This document shows positions 34,570 to 47,128 of a DNA stretch of 64,000 bases, piece by piece (the first letter of the stretch is position 1; each line of letters starts with the position of its first letter). The notes beneath the pieces are model-generated. The model had not been told where the DNA came from and searched no databases. It saw only the letters and a program-made list of their open reading frames with translations. Origin of the DNA: Actinobacteria bacterium IMCC25003 (lineage in GTDB: Bacteria > Actinomycetota > Actinomycetes > Nanopelagicales > Nanopelagicaceae). A program made the translations under genes and the position numbers. The stretch lies in NCBI GenBank assembly GCA_002284855.1, contig CP015603.1:1-64000 (forward strand), in the 5' to 3' direction.

Positions 34570-35394
34570 GTGCGCCTCACCTCGTGGAATCTCCTGCATG
34601 GAATGGCTATCCCCCCACAGCCAGGCATAGATAGAGAGCCACTCAATCGCGCCGTCATCTCCCTTGACTCTGATGTCTTCGCCTTTCAAGAGGTCGATCA
34701 TTTTCTGCCGCGTTCGCAATCTCGACCACAGATGCGCGATATCGCAGAGCAGATCGGTGCTCGTGATTGGGCGATGGCCCCGAGCGTTATTGGCACACCA
34801 GGTGAATCGTGGCGGAAGTTAAATGCAGATGAACCAGAGATTATTACATCGGCATCACCACATGCAGAGTTAATGCATGAGTCATACGGAATCGGAATAG
34901 TCTCTAAAGTTCCAGTAATTAGTTGGCATCGACTTAACCTTGGTAATTCTCCCCTAGGACTTCCGCTCATTGTTCCGGGTGATGAAACTGGAAAAGGTAG
35001 ACTACGTTTTATCTATGTGAAAGATGAACCACGTCTTGCACTGGCTGCAGTTCTGGAAAATGGATTTACCGTTGTCAATACGCATCTCTCCTTTGTTCCT
35101 GGATTTAATCTCGCGCAATTGCGCCGAGTAAAGAAGTGGGCGCTAGAGATTGCAGAATCCACCGGAACTCGCGCCGTTGTATTGGGAGACCTCAACTTGC
35201 CGAAGAATCTGCCTGTTGTTGCTTCTAAGTGGAAATCACTCGTGACCCAAAATACCTACCCAAGCTGGGGTGGCAAGATTCAATTTGATTACATCCTCAC
35301 CCCTGACCTCGCCTTTGGTGAATATTCGGTGAGGGATTTTGCGTCCACTGGGGTAAGTGATCACCTACCTATCGGAGTTGAAATCTTCGAATAA
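34570..35394 (+). CDS. Endonuclease/exonuclease/phosphatase family protein
   Basis: The 274-residue protein has the EEP fold motifs in order: LTSWNLLHG, FQEVD (metal-binding Glu), NTHLSF, LGDLNLP and a C-terminal SDHLPI with the catalytic His. The substrate may be DNA, a phospholipid or an inositol phosphate; nothing visible decides. I choose the GTG at 34570, two codons into the longest frame, because of the TAGTCT box 6 nt upstream. There is no signal peptide. Confidence 0.85.
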   Translation: MRLTSWNLLHGMAIPPQPGIDREPLNRAVISLDSDVFAFQEVDHFLPRSQSRPQMRDIAEQIGARDWAMAPSVIGTPGESWRKLNADEPEIITSASPHAELMHESYGIGIVSKVPVISWHRLNLGNSPLGLPLIVPGDETGKGRLRFIYVKDEPRLALAAVLENGFTVVNTHLSFVPGFNLAQLRRVKKWALEIAESTGTRAVVLGDLNLPKNLPVVASKWKSLVTQNTYPSWGGKIQFDYILTPDLAFGEYSVRDFASTGVSDHLPIGVEIFE

Positions 35395-35430
35395 AAGTTC
35401 TGAATAGTGCATTTGGTGGGGATTCATTAA

Positions 35431-37680
<2,250 letters not shown>

Positions 37681-37682
37681 AA

Positions 37683-40600
37683 CTACTTCACACTCAACAG
37701 ATCGATGAGTTGAGCCTCCGTAAGGAGGTTTGCTCGTCGATCTGTTGTATTTGTGGGAACATAATGGAAAGCAGCTGTTACCTGATCAACGGGGACTCCC
37801 TGTAACTTCGCCCACGCTAGACGATAGACCGCGAGCTGCACCGCTGAAGATTCACCTAAGACCTTTGAGCCAGTCTTCCAATCGACAACTTCGAAACCAG
37901 TTTCAGTCTTATAGACGGCATCGATACGGCCACGCACCAGAATTCCTGCAATAACAGTTTCGAAGGGAACTTCGACAGCATGCGGTTGAAGTGAAGCCCA
38001 TTCAGATGCCAACCACTTTGATTTAAGGTCTTCCAGTTTCTGATCTTCTTCAAAGGGAGTTAAGAGATCGAAATCTTCATCGTCGAAGAGCGTCTTGGCA
38101 TTGAAGTGGTTCTCAATCCAGAGGTGGAATGCAGTACCGCGATGTGAGTACTCATCCATCGCACGAGGCATCGGTCTCCGAATTGTGCGGGCAAGTTCTG
38201 CAGGGTCTTGATGCAGTGCAATCAGCGTTGATGTAGATAGACGTGGAGGAAGAGCAACATCGAGAGCGCCCGCCTTGTACTCATTAAATTCGGCGATGAT
38301 CGCGCGAGCATCTTCCACGAGGCCTGTCATAGCTCCATCCGGAGTTGAAGCAAGATCGAGTGGAGCTGATGATTCAACGAGCGCCACAGTGCGATTGAAT
38401 TCTGCGCGACGATTGCCCAGAGGATCGCGTGGCCACTGAGCTGTAATCTCTATATCTTTTGCAGGATTTCGGTCTGTGCTGGCTGGTGAATCGGGGGCTG
38501 AAAGTACTGTTCCTACTGCACTTGCGACATTGAGGACCTTGTCGAATAAGACTGAAGGAGCCACTGGCTTTGCGCCATCGCGCCAGAAGGAAGTGGAACA
38601 GAAGAGATGTGTGCGCGCTCGTGTCATGGCGACATAGCCAAGGCGAATCTCTTCACGCATCTTGAAATCAACACACTCTTGGGCAAAGGCATCGATTGCT
38701 TTCTTTGCTGCCGCATTTGTCGTTGCCGCGTTCCAGGAAAAGACCGGCAAGATATCGGCATCCCCACGCAGAGCAAAGGGAATATGACGTTCATTGGTGA
38801 TCCAATTATCGGGATCTGAAGTATTAGCGCCCGGAAAAGTTCCTTCTGCAAGTCCTGGAACTGCAACCACATCCCATTCGGCTCCCTTAGCCATATGGAT
38901 AGTAAGAATTTGTACAACGCTGGCATCGACATCAGGTGCGCCAGCTTTGAGTCCACCTTCTTCTTCACTGGCTACATCGAGCCATTGCAAGAAGGCTGAG
39001 AGCGTTCCACCACTTCGAGCAAACTTTGCCGCCTCATCCATAAAGCGATCGAGGTGGCGACGTCCATGCGTTCCACCATCGCGCAACATCACTTCAGTTT
39101 CAAGGTTGAGGTAGCGCTCGATATCAACAATCAAATCGGTTATGGGCGCAGATGCGCGAGAACGTAGGCGTCGAAGGTCAGATGCAAATGTTGAAAGACG
39201 TTCATACCCTGCAGAACTAAACTTTGATTTATCGCACTTTTCAATCTCATCGAGAGCATCGATGACGCTGCCGATAAATTGATCATCGGCTTCAGCAGAT
39301 TGCGGATTGCCCGCCACAATATTCTTGACGATGCTACGACTGTCGGCTGCAAGGGATTCAGAGCGTGAACGTGCAAAGCGACCCAGAGCTGCAATATCGC
39401 GCGGACCTAAGTTGATACGTGGCCCTGTCAGATGGCGCATCAGTGATGCACCAGCATCGGGGTTATTGATTACCTTCAGCATTGCAACAAGATCGGCGAC
39501 CTCAGGAACGTGGACAAGTCCGCCTAAACCAAGGACTTCAGATGGAATTCCGGCCTTGGCGAGGGCTTCTTGGATTAAGGCAATTTGTGCACGCTTACGA
39601 ACGAGGACAGCAAAGGTCTGAGCAACTTTTGCTCCAGCCTTAACGCGTTCTGGGTTATTCCAGAGCGGTGCAAAGTATTCAGCGATGGCAGTTGCTTCAC
39701 CTTCAAGGTTTTCAAAGACGCCGCAGGTGAGATTTCCTTTTCCTGCACCTTTACGTGGCTTCAGAGCAGCAACTGTGATGCCCTCATCTTTACGGACATC
39801 GGCAGAGATTTCATTGGCGAGAGTAAGAATAGATTCATCGTTGCGATAAGTAGTCAAAAGTTCGTACACACTCTTACCAGTTGCACCTGCTGCTTTAGGA
39901 AAATTTGCGTTAAATGCGCTGATGGTGCCAGATGATGCACCGCGCCATGTGTAGATGGATTGGCAAGGATCGCCCACTGCAGTAACAGGATGTCCTGAAC
40001 CGAAGAGCGCAGAGAGTAAACGCACCTGAGATTGCGAAGTATCTTGGTATTCATCGAGAAGAACGATTGGATACTTAGCGCGTTCCAGAACTCCGACATC
40101 AGGGAAGTTGACGGCGATATCTGCTGCAAGTGCAATCTGATCATCGAATGAGAGTTCTCCAGATTGGCGACGAGCTTCTAAGAAGGCCTCAACCATAGGA
40201 AGCATGGCCATACGTTGCTGGAGAACTTTCGCAACCTTGCGGGTTTCATCATTGGTCTGTCCTGTCATTGCAGCGACTTCGTGCAAGACCTTTTCATCTG
40301 CTTCGCGAATCTGCGCCAAGGTAACGCGATGTTCGAGGATCATGGAGGTAAGACCCAAGAGATCCTTTACTACTGTGCTCGCCGCATCACTTGTTGCAAA
40401 GGTGGCGTCATCCCATTCGCGAACTAATTTATTGGCGCTCATCCAGAGAGCTGCTTCGCCTAGTGGTTGTACATCGGCATCGATTCCGTAGCGGATGGCA
40501 TGTTCGCTCAAGAGGCGCCCTGCATAGGAGTGATAGGTAGTCACCGCTGTATCGAGGCTGCTGAAAGTGCGCGGAATACCGAGGCGGTCTTGCGCCTGTT

Positions 40601-40895
40601 GGAACTGGCGCAGGCGTTTGCGGATACGGGTATTGAGTTCGCCGGCTGCTTTGCGGGTAAAGGTAAGTCCAAGAATTTGATCAGGGCGTGCGATTTCGTT
40701 GGCAACTAAGTACACAACGCGAGCCGCCATGGTTTCGGTCTTACCTGAACCGGCACCTGCAATAACGACAGCAGGTTCGAGTGGATTATCGTGAATCGAA
40801 ATGATGGGGCGCTGTTCATCGGAAGGAAGATGGAAAGTTGGATCGATTGAGATGATCATCTCGGCGACTTTGTCAGGTGAGTATTTCTCTATCAC
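37683..40895 (-). CDS. adnB: AdnB subunit of the AdnAB helicase-nuclease
   Basis: One subunit of the actinobacterial double-strand break resection motor-nuclease. The 1070-residue protein has a UvrD-like motor with Walker A AGAGSGKTET, LDEYQDTS and GDPCQSIYTWRG, later TIHMAKGAEWD and YVAMTRAR. The C-terminal RecB-type nuclease has GTAFHLWIE, RGRIDAVY, EVVDWKTGS and QLAVYRLAW. The start overlaps the adnA stop by 4 nt. Gene order and length match mycobacterial adnA-adnB. Confidence 0.92.
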   Translation of the reverse strand: MIEKYSPDKVAEMIISIDPTFHLPSDEQRPIISIHDNPLEPAVVIAGAGSGKTETMAARVVYLVANEIARPDQILGLTFTRKAAGELNTRIRKRLRQFQQAQDRLGIPRTFSSLDTAVTTYHSYAGRLLSEHAIRYGIDADVQPLGEAALWMSANKLVREWDDATFATSDAASTVVKDLLGLTSMILEHRVTLAQIREADEKVLHEVAAMTGQTNDETRKVAKVLQQRMAMLPMVEAFLEARRQSGELSFDDQIALAADIAVNFPDVGVLERAKYPIVLLDEYQDTSQSQVRLLSALFGSGHPVTAVGDPCQSIYTWRGASSGTISAFNANFPKAAGATGKSVYELLTTYRNDESILTLANEISADVRKDEGITVAALKPRKGAGKGNLTCGVFENLEGEATAIAEYFAPLWNNPERVKAGAKVAQTFAVLVRKRAQIALIQEALAKAGIPSEVLGLGGLVHVPEVADLVAMLKVINNPDAGASLMRHLTGPRINLGPRDIAALGRFARSRSESLAADSRSIVKNIVAGNPQSAEADDQFIGSVIDALDEIEKCDKSKFSSAGYERLSTFASDLRRLRSRASAPITDLIVDIERYLNLETEVMLRDGGTHGRRHLDRFMDEAAKFARSGGTLSAFLQWLDVASEEEGGLKAGAPDVDASVVQILTIHMAKGAEWDVVAVPGLAEGTFPGANTSDPDNWITNERHIPFALRGDADILPVFSWNAATTNAAAKKAIDAFAQECVDFKMREEIRLGYVAMTRARTHLFCSTSFWRDGAKPVAPSVLFDKVLNVASAVGTVLSAPDSPASTDRNPAKDIEITAQWPRDPLGNRRAEFNRTVALVESSAPLDLASTPDGAMTGLVEDARAIIAEFNEYKAGALDVALPPRLSTSTLIALHQDPAELARTIRRPMPRAMDEYSHRGTAFHLWIENHFNAKTLFDDEDFDLLTPFEEDQKLEDLKSKWLASEWASLQPHAVEVPFETVIAGILVRGRIDAVYKTETGFEVVDWKTGSKVLGESSAVQLAVYRLAWAKLQGVPVDQVTAAFHYVPTNTTDRRANLLTEAQLIDLLSVK

Positions 40896-43800
40896 TGATG
40901 CACCGCCTTACCTTCGAGGTAGAGCGGACACGATGGTTTTACCTTGCACTGCTTACACATATCGTTCTTGCGTGCGGTAAATGTTGCACCACCCATGCCG
41001 ACTGCAATCTCTTCGAGAATTGCGGTTGTTGCTTCGACATCGACGAGCGCGCCTTGTTCGCGAGTGCTGTAACTCTTATTCTTACTTGCGAGATAGACAA
41101 GTTGCGCACCCGATACTTGCGTGGATTTCAACTTCTCTTCAAAACCATCGAGGACAACGCCAAGTTGGTAACAAGCAAGTTGCAAGTTGGTCTTGGCATC
41201 ATCGCCTGTAATCTCTTTCTTACCGGTCTTAAAGTCGATGATGTAATGCTTGCCATCGCTATCTACTTCGATGCGGTCGACATTGCCACGGATAAGTGCG
41301 CGTCCTACAGTGATTTCAAAGCTCTTTTCGACTCCTGCAACGGTGCGGTTATTGTCAGATAAGGATTTCTGGTGGAATACCGAGAAGCGCTCGAGCATCT
41401 TCTTGGCGCGAGCAAGGGCTGCATGGCTAATCCAGCCTTGGCTATCGTCAATCAAAGGCCATGCATCAATGAGTTTGCTCTGTAACTGTTCGTCGGTAAT
41501 GCCAGGCTCTTCGACCTTGATGCGAGCAAATTCGTGGATGACAGAGCCAAGTAACTGCGCAGTGGAATCACCATCGGTACCGCCGCTCTTCTCGAGGAAC
41601 CACTTGAGTCCGCATTCGGTGAAGTTTTCCGCACCTGATGGCGAGACTGGAACGAGAGAGCCTTCATCGATAACAGGGAGTTCGCTCGTAATGGGCGCTG
41701 TTCCGAGCCACTGTGAAGGTTGAGCAAGGTGAATTCCATTGGCGCTTAAAGTCTTCAGAAGCGAAGCGGCTGATGTATTGCCCGTCAGATTTACTTCACG
41801 TCGCAGTGTGGCAACGAGAGCCGATGCTGTCAGTGGCCGTGGAACTTCGACAGCGGAATCTGCAGTGCCTAGCGATTCAGCGAGATCTTCAAAGAAGATA
41901 GACGGAGTTTCATCTTCGCGAGAGATTGCGGTGACAAGAAGTGTATGACGGGCACGAGTTGTCGCAACATGGAAGAGGCGCGCTTCATCGTCGGCAAGAG
42001 AAGAGGCAGCAATCATGTCGAGAGTAACTTGTGCGAGTTCGTCTCCGTGGCGCACTCTTTCAACAAGGCGTTCGGCTCCTAATAAAGAGCTACGTTGTTT
42101 GAGGTTTGGCCATGCACCTTCTTGTACTCCAGCAACTGCAACGTACTGCCACTGGCGACCCTTTGCGGAGTGCACAGTAAGGATTTCCACCACATCGGGG
42201 CGAACGCCCTTTGCGGTAATGAGGTCAGAGACAATGGTTTCATTGGAAATTTCAGTGAGAAAGAGATCGGGCTTTGCTCCAGGAAAACGTTCGATATGGC
42301 GAGCTGCAGTATCGAAGAGTTGAATCATCGCATCGAGATCGCGATCGGCTGCCGCTCCACGTGAACCTCCGCGCAGTGCTGCTGCACGCCACGAGTCGGC
42401 AATCTTCTCGTTATCGCTATTGGTTGCGTTATTCCAGATTGCCCACAACAAGTCGTGAATTGTGGCGTTCTTCTTTGTAATTGATTTCTTGGCAAGTTTC
42501 AACAAGTTGTGGATGCGCAATAACTCTGCTGAATCTTCGATGGCGACATCGCCTGTTGTGATGGCATCGAGAATTAACTGTGTTCCTGAACGCTTATCGC
42601 TAGCTTCATCGCGAGCTGCCAAGAGCGCAGCACGTGTACGACGCAGTGAGACCGAGGTTGCTCCCCCGAATTCAGATGTCAGTAGCTTTTCAGCAGTATC
42701 GAGGTTGAGCGGCTGAGCACCTGTTGCAACGCGTGCCAGCAGTAAGAAGGGAGCAATAGCAGCGTTATTCGCTAGCGCTTCAACATCGCCAGCAGTGGGG
42801 ATAGAGACCTGCGAGAAAGCGCGACGTATAGCTGATGCTGTCTGTCCGTGAGAGCGAACAATGACAGCCATCTGCGAATAAGGAATGCCCTGCATCAAAT
42901 GAGCGCGTTTAAAGAGGTATGCGATGTACTGCGCCTCTTCAGATTCGGAAGATAAACGAGCAGTCTGAGCCACGGGAGTTCCGCGGAAATTGGTTGTGAG
43001 TGCAATTTCCTTAGCGCCCTGCGAGATATAGGAATCAATGACTGCAGCAATGCCTTCAGGATCTGCGCCGCGGAAGCGACCTACAGCACTTGCACTATCT
43101 GCGACGATCACTAAATCAGAGCCTGCCAAGAGCGAGAGCAGAGTGCGTTGTGCAGGGTCGCTCTCTTGGAACTCATCAACGATGATGGTGGTAAATCGCG
43201 CGCGGAGTTCGGCAAGTAGTTCAGGGTTTGCTCGCAGATAATTGATTGCGGAGTTGATGATTTCCGATGGATCGATTCGTACCTTGGCATCTCCTGCCAG
43301 AACTTCTTGCAGAGTCATGGCGCCTAAGTAACGCTTCCAGAAATCAGCGGCGCCTTCCCAATACTTTTCTCCGAGTTGATGTCCGCGCTCTGCCAAAGTA
43401 TCTGGAGTAATTCCACGTTCGTTGGCGCGCATGATGAGGTCGCGGAGTTCGCGGACAAAGCCTTGAGTCTGCAGAGGCTCACCCAGCGATTCGGGAGTCT
43501 TCTTTAAATCATCGTGCCACTTCTTATACCCATCTTCAATATCGCCATTGAGAAGTTGAGAGATGAATGTTTCTTGTTCAGCGCCTGACAACAGAACGAT
43601 TTCGCGATAGTTATCGCCAGTGCGCATTTTGAGAATGGAATATGCAAGTGAGTGAAATGTGCGCGCAAGTGGTTCAAATGCTGTCTTTTCAGAGCGAGTG
43701 ACAATCGCATCGCGTAACTCAGAAGCTCGTTCGCGGCCATAGGTGAGCAAGAGAATGGAGTCAGGAGATTGCCCTGCGGCTATGCGCGATAAGGCAGCTT

Positions 43801-43960
43801 CGATGAGAACAGTGGTCTTACCTGTTCCGGTAGCTCCAGTCAGAATCAGTGGCGACCCGCGATGCGCAACCGCCGCCTTCTGTTGATCACTGAGCGTGAT
43901 TGCAGATGCGCTGGATTCACCACGTACAAGACGTAATGGCGTTACAGGCTGCTTACTCAC
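40892..43960 (-). CDS. adnA: AdnA subunit of the AdnAB helicase-nuclease
   Basis: Partner of AdnB. The 1022-residue protein has Walker A TGATGTGKTTV, IVDEFQESDPAQ and a VHSAKGRQW segment in the motor part. The C-terminal nuclease domain has GSVIHEFARI, GNVDRIE, YIIDFKTGKK and QLACYQLG. It ends in CKQCKVKPSCPL, three of the four cysteines of an iron-sulfur staple. A GTG start at 43960 lacks a strong Shine-Dalgarno. No recA, recB or recD gene occurs in the window. Confidence 0.9.
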   Translation of the reverse strand: MSKQPVTPLRLVRGESSASAITLSDQQKAAVAHRGSPLILTGATGTGKTTVLIEAALSRIAAGQSPDSILLLTYGRERASELRDAIVTRSEKTAFEPLARTFHSLAYSILKMRTGDNYREIVLLSGAEQETFISQLLNGDIEDGYKKWHDDLKKTPESLGEPLQTQGFVRELRDLIMRANERGITPDTLAERGHQLGEKYWEGAADFWKRYLGAMTLQEVLAGDAKVRIDPSEIINSAINYLRANPELLAELRARFTTIIVDEFQESDPAQRTLLSLLAGSDLVIVADSASAVGRFRGADPEGIAAVIDSYISQGAKEIALTTNFRGTPVAQTARLSSESEEAQYIAYLFKRAHLMQGIPYSQMAVIVRSHGQTASAIRRAFSQVSIPTAGDVEALANNAAIAPFLLLARVATGAQPLNLDTAEKLLTSEFGGATSVSLRRTRAALLAARDEASDKRSGTQLILDAITTGDVAIEDSAELLRIHNLLKLAKKSITKKNATIHDLLWAIWNNATNSDNEKIADSWRAAALRGGSRGAAADRDLDAMIQLFDTAARHIERFPGAKPDLFLTEISNETIVSDLITAKGVRPDVVEILTVHSAKGRQWQYVAVAGVQEGAWPNLKQRSSLLGAERLVERVRHGDELAQVTLDMIAASSLADDEARLFHVATTRARHTLLVTAISREDETPSIFFEDLAESLGTADSAVEVPRPLTASALVATLRREVNLTGNTSAASLLKTLSANGIHLAQPSQWLGTAPITSELPVIDEGSLVPVSPSGAENFTECGLKWFLEKSGGTDGDSTAQLLGSVIHEFARIKVEEPGITDEQLQSKLIDAWPLIDDSQGWISHAALARAKKMLERFSVFHQKSLSDNNRTVAGVEKSFEITVGRALIRGNVDRIEVDSDGKHYIIDFKTGKKEITGDDAKTNLQLACYQLGVVLDGFEEKLKSTQVSGAQLVYLASKNKSYSTREQGALVDVEATTAILEEIAVGMGGATFTARKNDMCKQCKVKPSCPLYLEGKAVHQ

Positions 43961-44010
43961 AGTTCGTATTCAACCGTAGAGAGGTGACAAACAGGAGGAT
44001 GCGAGGGTTG

Positions 44011-44075
44011 AAATGAAGAAGGGGCTAAGCGCAGGGAGTTTAAGGAGCAACTCCCAAGCTAGCCCCTCTTCATTT
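44011..44075 (-). terminator. Large inverted repeat downstream of typA
   Basis: The outer arms AAATGAAGA-GGGGCTA and TAGCCCC-TCTTCATTT enclose an inner stem GGGAGTT / AACTCCC. The long hairpin lies just after the typA stop, upstream of adnA. It is likely the typA terminator. The AAATGAAGA / TCTTCATTT flanks give a T-containing end on either strand. Confidence 0.65.
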
Positions 44076-44082
44076 GTACGAA

Positions 44083-46011
44083 CTAGTTTTGGTTGTTCTT
44101 CTTTGCGCGTGATGTTGCTCGGGCACGCTCTGCGCCATCGAGAGTCACCTTGCGGATACGAACAACGGCTGGCGTTACTTCTACACATTCGTCTTCGCGA
44201 CAGAATTCGAGAGCACCTTCCATATTAAGTCGCTTAGGTGGAATCAACTTTTCAGAATCATCGGTACCTGAAGCACGCATATTGGTGAGCTTCTTTTCGC
44301 GAACACAGTTGACATCCATATCGTCAGAACGTGAGTTCTCACCGATAACCATGCCTTCGTACACTTCATCGCCTGGTTCAACGAAGATTGAACCGCGCTC
44401 TTGAATACCTGCAAGTGCATAAGAAGTTACTGCGCCCATACGGTCTGAAACAAGAGAACCTGTTGCACGTGTACGAAGTTCACCAAACCATGGTTCGTAT
44501 GAATCGAATACATGGTGCAACAAACCTGTTCCGCGAGTTTCTGTAAGGAACTCTGTACGGAATCCGATAAGTCCACGTGATGGAACCTTGTAATCAAGAC
44601 GGATCCAACCGGTGCCGTGGTTCACCATCTGCTCCATACGGCCCTTACGAAGCGCCATCAACTGAGTGAGTACACCGAGATATTCTTCAGGTGCATCAAT
44701 GGTGAGACGTTCCATCGGTTCGTTAAGTTTTCCATCGATCATCTTGGTAACAACCTGTGGCTTACCGACTGTAAGTTCGAAGCTTTCGCGCTTCATGATT
44801 TCAACGAGAACAGCGAGCTGGAGTTCGCCACGTCCCTGAACTTCCCATGTATCTGGGCGCTCGGTATTGAGAACACGGAGTGAGACGTTACCGATGAGCT
44901 CTTTATCAAGACGATCCTTCACCTGGCGCGCAGTGAGCATCTTGCCGCTCTTGCCCGCTAGTGGAGATGTATTGATGCCGATTGTCATCGAAATTGATGG
45001 CTCATCGACTGTAATAAGTGGAAGTGCGTGTGAGTTTTCGAGATCAGCAAGGGTTTCACCCAAAGTGATTGTCTCGATACCAGCAACGGCAATGATGTCT
45101 CCGGGACCAGCTTCGAGTGCAGGAACGCGCTCGAGAGCTTCGGTCATAAGAAGTTCTGAAACCTTGACGCGCTCTGTAGTTCCATCAGTCTTAATCCACG
45201 AAACTGTCTGGCCCTTCTTAATTGTTCCTTCATGAACGCGGCAGAGAGCCAGACGTCCAAGGAATGGTGAAGAGTCAAGGTTGGTGACGTGTGCCTGAAG
45301 TGGTGCACCTTCGTGATAAACCGGTGCTGGAATTGCAGAGAAGATTGTGTCGAACAAGACGTCGAGGTTCTCTTCTTCTGGCATTCCACCATCTGCTGGA
45401 CGAGTAAGTGATGCGCGACCAGCTTTAGCTGATGCATACACAACTGGGAATTCGATCTGCTCTTCATTTGCATCGAGATCGAGGAAGAGTGCATAAGCCT
45501 CATCAACAACTTCTGCGATACGTGAATCTGGACGGTCGACCTTATTGATCAACAAAATAACTGGAAGATTCTTCTGAAGCGCTTTACGTAATACGAAACG
45601 TGTCTGTGGAAGCGGACCTTCCGATGCATCGACGAGAAGGATTACGCCATCAACCATTTCGAGACCACGTTCAACTTCGCCACCGAAATCTGCGTGGCCT
45701 GGTGTATCGATGATGTTAATGATGGTGTCGCCGCGCTTGACCGCAGTGTTCTTGGCAAGAATCGTGATTCCCTTTTCGCGTTCCAGATCCATTGAATCCA
45801 TCATGCGGTCTTGACCTTCTTCTTGCTTCTTATGTGCAGCGAAGGCTCCGGATTGCCACAACATCGCATCAACGAGTGTTGTCTTTCCGTGGTCAACGTG
45901 AGCGATGATCGCTACGTTGCGAAGGTTGTCGCGAGTCTTCCGTGGAAGATCCTTGAGGTGAGCCTGGTTAAGGCGTGCGCGGGCTGTGTTTTGAACTGGT
46001 GTATTAGACAT
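44083..46011 (-). CDS. typA: Ribosome-associated GTPase TypA/BipA
   Basis: Translational GTPase of 642 residues that acts in ribosome assembly and stress adaptation. G1 is AHVDHGKTTL (about 36-45), G3 DTPGHADFGGE and G4 NKVDRPD. The BipA-specific C-terminal domain contains GTGLLHHVFDSYEPW and an ENSRSDDMDVN stretch, with a short basic tail. The start lies 8 nt inside the ychF end, so the two are in one operon. Confidence 0.96.
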   Translation of the reverse strand: MSNTPVQNTARARLNQAHLKDLPRKTRDNLRNVAIIAHVDHGKTTLVDAMLWQSGAFAAHKKQEEGQDRMMDSMDLEREKGITILAKNTAVKRGDTIINIIDTPGHADFGGEVERGLEMVDGVILLVDASEGPLPQTRFVLRKALQKNLPVILLINKVDRPDSRIAEVVDEAYALFLDLDANEEQIEFPVVYASAKAGRASLTRPADGGMPEEENLDVLFDTIFSAIPAPVYHEGAPLQAHVTNLDSSPFLGRLALCRVHEGTIKKGQTVSWIKTDGTTERVKVSELLMTEALERVPALEAGPGDIIAVAGIETITLGETLADLENSHALPLITVDEPSISMTIGINTSPLAGKSGKMLTARQVKDRLDKELIGNVSLRVLNTERPDTWEVQGRGELQLAVLVEIMKRESFELTVGKPQVVTKMIDGKLNEPMERLTIDAPEEYLGVLTQLMALRKGRMEQMVNHGTGWIRLDYKVPSRGLIGFRTEFLTETRGTGLLHHVFDSYEPWFGELRTRATGSLVSDRMGAVTSYALAGIQERGSIFVEPGDEVYEGMVIGENSRSDDMDVNCVREKKLTNMRASGTDDSEKLIPPKRLNMEGALEFCREDECVEVTPAVVRIRKVTLDGAERARATSRAKKNNQN

Positions 46012-47077
46012 TGAATCTGAACTCCACTACGTCTCCGTCTTGCATGATGTATTCCTTGCCTTCCATACGCACTTTGCCCTTAGCTTTCGCTTCGGTCATT
46101 GAGCCCGCTTCTACCAAGTCGGCAAAAGAAACGATTTCAGCTTTGATGAAACCCTTTTGGAAATCTGTGTGAATGACGCCCGCTGCCATTGGTGCGGTAT
46201 CGCCTTTATGAATAGTCCAAGCGCGTGCTTCCTTTGGACCTGCTGTTAAGTAAGTTTGTAGACCAAGAGTGTCGAAACCAACGCGAGCAAGAGTTGCAAG
46301 GCCAGGTTCAGTAAGTCCAATTGCTTGTAAAAGTTCGAGAGCATCTTCATCGGAAAGTTCAGCAAGCTCTGCTTCAGTCTTTGCATCTAAGAAGATTGCC
46401 TCGGCAGGGGCTACGAGTGCAGATAACTTTGTACGGAGTTCCTGATCTGCAAGTTCTGCAGCATCGACGTTAAAGACATAAAGGAATGGTTTCGCAGTAA
46501 GTAAATGAAGTTCGTGCAAAAGTTCGCGATCAATCATTGATTGTGAGAGTGGCTTTCCAGATTGCAACCACTCATTGGCAGCCTTTACCGCTTCAAGAAC
46601 GGGGGCCTTCTCTTTAGCAACGCGCGCCTCTTTCTCGAGTCGCGGGATTGCCTTTTCAATTGTCTGTAAATCTGCGAGCGCGAGTTCCATATTGATGGTC
46701 TCCATATCGCTCGATGGATCGATACGACCATCGACGTGAACAACATCGCCATCGGTAAAAACGCGGATAACCTGACAGATGGCATCGGTCTCGCGGATAT
46801 TGGCAAGGAACTTATTGCCAAGGCCAGCGCCTTCAGATGCGCCCTTTACGATGCCTGCGATATCGACGAACGAGAGCGCGGCTGGAAGAAGCTTTTCAGA
46901 GCCGAAGATTGTGGCGAGCTTGGCTAGACGCTCATCCGGAACGCCCACGACGCCGACATTGGGCTCGATGGTGGCGAAGGGATAGTTAGCGGCCAAGACA
47001 TTGTTCTTGGTCAGAGCATTAAAAAGGGTCGACTTTCCGACATTCGGAAGACCGACGATTCCAATAGAGAGGCTCAT
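46004..47077 (-). CDS. ychF: Redox-regulated ATPase YchF (OLA1 family)
   Basis: Obg-family nucleotide hydrolase of 357 residues that prefers ATP. G1 is [11 protein letters not shown] at the N-terminus. The usual NKxD base motif is replaced by NVDAA-type sequence (FNVDAAEL), as in YchF. The C-terminal TGS-like domain contains [13 protein letters not shown] and ends in [16 protein letters not shown]. It overlaps typA downstream. Confidence 0.96.
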   Translation of the reverse strand: MSLSIGIVGLPNVGKSTLFNALTKNNVLAANYPFATIEPNVGVVGVPDERLAKLATIFGSEKLLPAALSFVDIAGIVKGASEGAGLGNKFLANIRETDAICQVIRVFTDGDVVHVDGRIDPSSDMETINMELALADLQTIEKAIPRLEKEARVAKEKAPVLEAVKAANEWLQSGKPLSQSMIDRELLHELHLLTAKPFLYVFNVDAAELADQELRTKLSALVAPAEAIFLDAKTEAELAELSDEDALELLQAIGLTEPGLATLARVGFDTLGLQTYLTAGPKEARAWTIHKGDTAPMAAGVIHTDFQKGFIKAEIVSFADLVEAGSMTEAKAKGKVRMEGKEYIMQDGDVVEFRFNV

Positions 47078-47128
47078 AAGTAGGACAGCCTACGCGGGAT
47101 TGTCAGTGCCTCCTGCCACGATTGCCCC

